NCBI GenBank assembly: GCA_020444075.1
Contig: JAHLLR010000033.1
Span: 1-54,224 of the forward strand
DNA from: Deltaproteobacteria bacterium
Lineage (GTDB): Bacteria; Desulfobacterota; Desulfobacteria; Desulfobacterales; Desulfosarcinaceae
DNA: 54,224 bases
Direction: 5' to 3'
Under the pieces are notes generated by a model. That model worked only from the letters and a program-made list of their open reading frames with translations. It did not search any database and was not told where the DNA came from. Made by a program: the position numbers and the translations under genes. Shown here in pieces: positions 49,527-54,224 of this stretch (its first letter is position 1; every line of letters begins with the position of its first letter).

Positions 49527-50330
49527 TCAGTACTTCATGTACTCCTGCGGCGTGTTTTCTGCGATGAACTTGGTCGCATTGTAAAGGCAGGTCCGAATGG
49601 CTTTTTCCATGGGCGTTTTTGCGTATCCACCCAGACCGCCAGCCATTCCGCCGCTGCCGCCGAAGCCGGCCAACGCTGCCCCGAGGTTCACGTCCTTGGC
49701 CACGCCTTCCACGCGAGTGGCCGCCAGCACTTCAGAAGTGTGGGTATCGACGATACGGATATCCATGGCCATTGAGGATTTGCTGTAAGCCCCTCGAACA
49801 GCACCGAACAGCGCCGAGGCCTGGCCCAGCATTCCGCCGCCGCCAAGGCCGCCGCCGCCGCCAGATGTGCCCGGCTCCCATCCGGTGACCGCACCCATCA
49901 CCAGAAGATCCGCGCCCTTGACGCCACCTTTGGTAACACCGGTCTTGTCCGTATATCCCGATCCGGAAAGCGCCATTTCGCTTTTTAAGGAATCCAGGTT
50001 CTGGCGCTCCAGCACCCGGTAGCGTTTGGTCTGAACCATGGCCGTAGTAAGCATGTCCCGCAGGCCGGTGGAATATCCGGAGCTTTCGGAGGATGAGATG
50101 GTCATGGTCTGGCCGCCGAAACCGATTTTGGTGGTGCTGCCGCTCTCATCGACCTTCCATTCGAAATCCGCCACGGCTACCCGGGCACGCGGGCCACTGT
50201 ATGGGGGAAGCCCCATTTCTTCCCCCGTGTCGGTTTTTGCCTCGGGTTTGACCATGCTCTCCATGCACCCGCAAAAGGTGAGCAGAACTAAAAGGGAAAG
50301 CAGAATTCTCAACATCGCCTTCTTGTTCAT
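49527..50330 (-). CDS. CsgG-like outer-membrane lipoprotein
   Basis: 267 residues from ATG at 50330 with GGAGGACA upstream. Signal peptide with lipobox-like FCGC (Cys near 22). ARVAVADFEWKV, LRDMLTTAMVQTKRYRVLER and GADLLVMGAVTGWEPG match CsgG, the curli secretion pore. Two Gly-rich loops (about 173-190 and 230-245, GGGGGLGGGG and GGSGGMAGGLGG) are unlike classical CsgG. No csgA/B/E/F neighbour. Could be a sensor or a secretion/pilus-related factor. Convergent with usp across the terminator. Confidence 0.85.
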   Translation of the reverse strand: MNKKAMLRILLSLLVLLTFCGCMESMVKPEAKTDTGEEMGLPPYSGPRARVAVADFEWKVDESGSTTKIGFGGQTMTISSSESSGYSTGLRDMLTTAMVQTKRYRVLERQNLDSLKSEMALSGSGYTDKTGVTKGGVKGADLLVMGAVTGWEPGTSGGGGGLGGGGMLGQASALFGAVRGAYSKSSMAMDIRIVDTHTSEVLAATRVEGVAKDVNLGAALAGFGGSGGMAGGLGGYAKTPMEKAIRTCLYNATKFIAENTPQEYMKY

Positions 50331-50535
50331 CGCATGTCCTCCATAGGTTTTTACAACTGTTTGTTTTGCTATAAAAAAAAACACATTCAAGCATTATTTG
50401 CATTTTGTTGCACAATTCTTCCAAGGTGTCAAGGCGGCGTTTGGGCAATAGGGAAAAGGTCTTGCATATCACTATCGATTGTGCTCCATTTATTGGCAAC
50501 GCTATCCAAAAAGTGCAGTCTATCAGGAGAAAGTC

Positions 50536-50811
50536 ATGAATCCCCATTCAGCGATACCGGCCATGAGCCAGAAAATATTTTCCATGAAACTGGGTGTTGA
50601 AACGGTGTCTCTCTACCTGTTGTGCTGCGCGGTGGCCGATGCGGGGGCAGCGATCACCCGATCAACGCTGCAGGAGAAATGGAACGGCAACCGGACCGCC
50701 CTTGAACGGGAACTGCACCGGCTTGAGGACAGAAATATCTTAAGCGGCGATAACGAGGAGGCCCAGGGGGAAACGGTGTATCGAATGGTGGATGAGAAGA
50801 GATGGCGTTGA
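50536..50811 (+). CDS. Small winged-helix-like hypothetical protein
   Basis: 91 residues from ATG at 50536; CAGGAG lies 7 bases upstream. Mostly helical; ETVSLYLLCCAVADAGAAIT, TRSTLQEKWNGNRTALERE, HRLEDRNIL and TVYRMVDEKRW suggest a small winged-helix or HTH fold (inference). No close family is recognised. It starts 205 bases from the divergent CsgG-like gene. Confidence 0.6.
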   Translation: MNPHSAIPAMSQKIFSMKLGVETVSLYLLCCAVADAGAAITRSTLQEKWNGNRTALERELHRLEDRNILSGDNEEAQGETVYRMVDEKRWR

Positions 50812-50869
50812 CAACTGCGGTGCCCATCCCATTTTTGGCTCGGGAGCACCGATCAATTTAACAGAAGGG

Positions 50870-51268
50870 TCATAAGTCCAGGGCTTTTTTCACGCATTCG
50901 AGGATTTTATGAACCGGTGCGTCGGCATCCATTCCCGGGCAGGATGACGCCATGGCCTGCCAGTTGCGCACATCTACCAGAATGCTGCGGATAAAGGGCC
51001 ATTGACGGCACATTTTCGGTTTTACCGGATGGATGGTGCACACCTTGTCCCAGAAAATGCAGTAGCCGTTATCCCCCTGCGCAAGCAGCCGTCTACCGCC
51101 GGACTCTCGGGTATAGTGCGCCATCAGCCAATCCGCCGAAATCCCCAGATAACTCGAAATCGTATCGATGTCCGTCCCGGACAGGTAGGTCCCGCCATAT
51201 CCCTTGCAGCATTCGCCGCACCGGATGCAGACGAACAGCGATTCGCAGGTCCCGTCACCCGATCCCAT
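50870..51268 (-). CDS. YkgJ-type CxxCxxCC cluster-binding protein
   Basis: 132 residues from ATG at 51268; a longer start at 51286 is also open. CIRCGECCKGYGGTYL at the start, then CIFWDKVCTIHPVKPKMCRQWPF: the cysteine set of the YkgJ/UPF0153 family, thought to bind zinc or an iron-sulfur cluster. The ATG overlaps the recR 3' end by 14 bases, so it is translationally coupled to dnaX-ybaB-recR. Function unknown. Confidence 0.86.
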   Translation of the reverse strand: MGSGDGTCESLFVCIRCGECCKGYGGTYLSGTDIDTISSYLGISADWLMAHYTRESGGRRLLAQGDNGYCIFWDKVCTIHPVKPKMCRQWPFIRSILVDVRNWQAMASSCPGMDADAPVHKILECVKKALDL

Positions 51269-51860
51269 GGCGGCTCTCCATCGCACGCTTCAGTGTCACC
51301 TGGTCCACATATTTTAAATCGCCGCCCATGGGTACACCCGATGCAATACGGGTCACTTTGACCGGCAGGGGAGCCAGAATCCCGGCAATGTAGGCAGCCG
51401 TGGATTCTCCTTCCACATTGGTTCCGGTAGCCAGAATGATCTCTCGCACATCCTCTTTTTCCACACGGGCCACCAGTTCCGCAATTTTAATATCATCGGG
51501 CCCGATCCCATCCATAGGCGAGAGCCCTCCCCCCAGGATATGGTAGCGTCCCTTAAAGGCACCGGACTTTTCGATGGATGCCATGTCGGCCGGCTGTTCC
51601 ACGACACAGATCAGTCCGCTTTCACGGGAGGGGTCATTGCATATCCGGCAGAGGACATCGTCACTGAGAGAATAGCACCGGGAGCACAGCCGCAGCCTTT
51701 TTTTCAATTCCACAATGCTTCTGGCAAGTTGATGGGCAACTTCGTCAGGTTGTTGAAGAATATGCATCGCCAACCGCTCGGCGGTTTTCTGGCCAATGCC
51801 GGGCAGTCGGGCCAAGCTTCTGATCAGTGTTTTGATTGAGCCAGGGTAGTAGTCCATCAC
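51255..51860 (-). CDS. recR: Recombination mediator RecR
   Basis: 201 residues. Helix-hairpin-helix ([20 protein letters not shown]), zinc finger ([16 protein letters not shown]), Toprim domain ([31 protein letters not shown]). Loads RecA at gaps with RecO/RecF. Overlaps ybaB by 4 bases. Confidence 0.97.
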   Translation of the reverse strand: MMDYYPGSIKTLIRSLARLPGIGQKTAERLAMHILQQPDEVAHQLARSIVELKKRLRLCSRCYSLSDDVLCRICNDPSRESGLICVVEQPADMASIEKSGAFKGRYHILGGGLSPMDGIGPDDIKIAELVARVEKEDVREIILATGTNVEGESTAAYIAGILAPLPVKVTRIASGVPMGGDLKYVDQVTLKRAMESRHGIG

Positions 51861-52168
51861 ATCAGGCCGGGAATTTTCATTCCGCCGGTGAGTTTTCCCA
51901 TCTCTCCCGAAACCATCTCCTGGGATTTTACCAGTGCATCATTAACCGCGGCAAGAACCAGGTCCTGGAGCATCTCCACATCATCAGGATCCACGACTTC
52001 CTTTTCAATCTTTATCGAGACGATCTGCTGGGCTCCGTTGGCCACCACCTTGATCATGCCTCCGCCGGCTGAGGTCTCAATGGTTTTTGTGGCCAGTTCC
52101 TCCTGCATGCGCAGCATTTTGGATTGAAGTTTCTGAGCCTGCTTCATCATGTTTCCCATGCCCTTCAT
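51857..52168 (-). CDS. ybaB: YbaB/EbfC family nucleoid-associated protein
   Basis: 103 residues. [20 protein letters not shown] at the N-terminus (helix) and [17 protein letters not shown]-like strands; small DNA-binding tweezer dimer. Sits between dnaX and recR as in most bacteria, 11 bases after dnaX. Confidence 0.95.
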   Translation of the reverse strand: MKGMGNMMKQAQKLQSKMLRMQEELATKTIETSAGGGMIKVVANGAQQIVSIKIEKEVVDPDDVEMLQDLVLAAVNDALVKSQEMVSGEMGKLTGGMKIPGLM

Positions 52169-52179
52169 AGGCTTTCCTC

Positions 52180-53865
52180 CTATCTGATTTTTATCTCTTC
52201 TATTTTCCCGCCGAAAATTTCCACGGCATCCGCCACCAGCGGATGATTGAGCAGTTGCTGTTTGATGTCATCCGCCTTCTGTTTCGCCGATGTCGCATGT
52301 TTTTCATCCGTGTCACCACTGGAAAAGTCCACATGGATCCCCCTGCCGGCAAGTTCGCGGCAGGCGGCGTCGATCATGGGCAGATTCTTTTTGACCAGGT
52401 TCATCGAGTAGTCGTTGTCACGCACCCTCACCGTAAAGGCCTGTTCCGATACGGATATCAACTGTGACCGGGAAAGCGCCGCAGCAATGGAGGGTTTGGT
52501 TTTCGCGATAAGGGCAATAATCGTAAGCCAGGTCTCTTTGCCGGTACCATGATCATCCGGCCGAGCCCCATCTGGATTACCGGGGGCGCCATTGCCCGCG
52601 GACTCCGGTCCAACGGCAGGGTCATCTGCCATTGACATGCGGTGTCCTTCGGCCGGGGGGGGGATGGCGGCGTCCCCATAGCCGGACTGCGCCTCGACGA
52701 TACCAGACACCGGCTTCAGGTGCGGATCGTGCAAGAGACTGTCCAGCCGTTCAATCAACAAATCGATGGGCAACGCCGGTGTGATTTGTTGAATCTTGAA
52801 AAAGACCATCTCAATAGCCAGCCTGGGCTGGGCGGCATACCGAACGCTGGATTCGGCGTTAAACAGCAGGGTGAACACCTGATCGATAAAAGTGATTGGA
52901 ACCCCTTCCACCTGTCTGGCCAGAATCTCAATTTCGTTGGGGGAAAGATCCACCAGCACGTCGGGCCGGGCATTCATTTTTATCAGCATCAGGTGGCGAA
53001 AATGCATCAGCAGGTCTGCATAGAAGCGCTTCAAATCCTGCCCGTTTTTATAAACGGTGTCGATGGCGGCCAGTGTTCGAGAGATATCTCTGGAAAAGGT
53101 TGCTTCGGAAAGATCGAAAAGCACCTGACGGTCCATCCCCCCCAGCAGGTTCATCACATATTCATCGTCCACCTGACCGTCTCGGCAGGCCAGGATCTGG
53201 TCCAGCAGGCTCAAGGCATCTCGCATGCTGCCGCCGGATTCACGGGCAATGGTCCACAGATTACCCGGGGAGATGGACACCGCTTCGTGCCGGCAGAGGG
53301 CTTCCATTTGCTGCGAAATAGCGGCAATATCGATTCTCTTGAGGTCGTGGCGCTGACAGCGTGAAAGAATCGTGATGGGAATTTTGTGGGCCTCGGTGGT
53401 GGCGAAGAAAAACAATACATGGGCCGGCGGTTCTTCGAGGGTTTTGAGCAGGGCATTGAAGGCAGCAATACTCAACATGTGGACTTCATCGATAATGTAG
53501 ATCTTGTAACGGCTGTGAGCCGGCATGTATCGACTGTTGTCCCGCAGTTCTCTGATCTGGTCCACGCTGTTGTTGGAGGCGCCGTCGATCTCGAACACAT
53601 CCACACCACGTCCGGCCGTAATGTCCTTGCAGGAGCGGCAGGCATTGCACGGAATCGGTGTCGGTCCGGATTCACAATTCACGGCCTTGGCCAGTATCCG
53701 GGCAATGGTGGTTTTTCCGGTTCCCCGCGGTCCGGAAAACAAGATGGCGTGTGCCAACCGGCCGCCGCTGATGGCATTTTTCAGGGTTCGGGTGACGTGT
53801 TCCTGTCCGACCACCTCCTCAAAGGTCTGTGGCCTGTATTTTCGTGCTAAAACCAGATAAGCCAT
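52180..53865 (-). CDS. dnaX: DNA polymerase III tau subunit DnaX
   Basis: 561 residues from ATG at 53865 ([20 protein letters not shown]); the frame is open further upstream but that part overlaps the tRNA gene and is not coding. Clamp-loader ATPase: Walker [16 protein letters not shown], zinc module [16 protein letters not shown], Walker [15 protein letters not shown] box [13 protein letters not shown]. The C-terminal half after residue 370 is a shorter tau region. No evident frameshift site for gamma was found. First gene of dnaX-ybaB-recR-ykgJ. Confidence 0.96.
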   Translation of the reverse strand: MAYLVLARKYRPQTFEEVVGQEHVTRTLKNAISGGRLAHAILFSGPRGTGKTTIARILAKAVNCESGPTPIPCNACRSCKDITAGRGVDVFEIDGASNNSVDQIRELRDNSRYMPAHSRYKIYIIDEVHMLSIAAFNALLKTLEEPPAHVLFFFATTEAHKIPITILSRCQRHDLKRIDIAAISQQMEALCRHEAVSISPGNLWTIARESGGSMRDALSLLDQILACRDGQVDDEYVMNLLGGMDRQVLFDLSEATFSRDISRTLAAIDTVYKNGQDLKRFYADLLMHFRHLMLIKMNARPDVLVDLSPNEIEILARQVEGVPITFIDQVFTLLFNAESSVRYAAQPRLAIEMVFFKIQQITPALPIDLLIERLDSLLHDPHLKPVSGIVEAQSGYGDAAIPPPAEGHRMSMADDPAVGPESAGNGAPGNPDGARPDDHGTGKETWLTIIALIAKTKPSIAAALSRSQLISVSEQAFTVRVRDNDYSMNLVKKNLPMIDAACRELAGRGIHVDFSSGDTDEKHATSAKQKADDIKQQLLNHPLVADAVEIFGGKIEEIKIR

Positions 53866-54024
53866 TTTACAGTTCCTTGAACGCTGTTTTGCCGCCTTAA
53901 GTGTATCCCATAGACCGTCGGGTGGCAACCCACCACCTCCCGGGCACCGTCTGTCAGGGGTCGGGAAAAGCAGTCTGAAAAAACGGATATCTGTGAAGTG
54001 AGGTGGGACAGGCCAACAAGGTTG

Positions 54025-54118
54025 TGGCGGAGAGAGAGGGATTCGAACCCTCGGTGCCGCTATAAACGACACACACGATTTCCAGTCGTGCTCCTTCAGC
54101 CAACTCGGACATCTCTCC
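54025..54118 (-). tRNA. tRNA-Ser (anticodon GGA)
   Basis: Type II tRNA with a long variable arm. Acceptor GGAGAGA pairs with TCTCTCC; anticodon loop CTGGAAA with GGA at 54083-54081; T arm GGTTCGAATCC. Discriminator G and an encoded CCA (54027-54025). Reads UCC and UCU serine codons. Confidence 0.95.
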
Positions 54119-54224
54119 GCATAGGGCAGACAAAACCGAACGGTACTGGTACGGGCTCTCTCTCAAATAGGGCGGGCGCCTGGAGCGCTCTCCCCGAACC
54201 GTGAAGAGAACCGGTAATGGCGGA

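Noticed and set aside
53866-54072. Upstream extension of dnaX through the tRNA
   Set aside because: DnaX proteins start at [12 protein letters not shown]; the extension overlaps the tRNA-Ser gene and is low-complexity noise.

Overview
The window looks like a chromosomal segment of a strictly anaerobic, Gram-negative, selenoprotein-using bacterium of the Desulfobacterota (Desulfosarcina/Desulfococcus-like). The basis is protein character: a class II benzoyl-CoA reductase (Bam) cluster, an HdrA/MvhD pair with in-frame UGA codons, a Tol-Pal system, a CAB-type succinate dehydrogenase/fumarate reductase and a chemotaxis operon. No rRNA, CRISPR, transposase or phage gene was seen. The assignment to a lineage is inference.

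Layout. 1-2260: 5' part of a chemoreceptor gene (minus), with a sigma-28-like promoter. 2633-3806: a DUF2080-like small protein and a GNAT acetyltransferase (plus), facing a second GNAT (minus). 3909-11902: on the minus strand, a second DUF2080-like gene followed by bamB-bamC-bamD-bamE-bamF. Both bamE and bamF must be read through a UGA selenocysteine codon; read conventionally, bamE appears split and bamF loses its N-terminus. 12619-21945: a YcbB-type L,D-transpeptidase, a five-gene Yej/Opp-like peptide ABC transporter and an M24 peptidase. 22062-25354: rplM-rpsI, a CYTH phosphatase-like protein, a bactofilin and an unrecognised membrane-anchored protein. 25471-33105: ruvCAB and tolQRAB-pal-cpoB, all minus. 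33397-37424: an HD hydrolase and sdhCAB/frdCAB. 37888-44415: cheA-cheW-cheB-cheR plus a response regulator. 44783-49415: MscS channel, an HTH-EIIA fusion, a CLC channel with CBS domains and a UspA protein. 49527-54118: a CsgG-like lipoprotein, two small proteins, dnaX-ybaB-recR and tRNA-Ser(GGA).

How the genes work together. BamB holds the tungsten active site, BamC passes electrons, and BamD-BamE-BamF form a heterodisulfide-reductase/MvhD-like electron-bifurcation module that would drive benzoyl-CoA dearomatisation from ferredoxin. No bamG/H/I is present here. The most unusual context is the duplicated DUF2080-GNAT pair: one copy is split to the two ends of the bam operon and the other lies beside it, suggesting a dedicated regulatory or acylation module. 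The peptide transporter, L,D-transpeptidase and M24 peptidase suggest muropeptide or peptide recycling. The MscS/EIIA/CLC/UspA group suggests an ion-stress response island.
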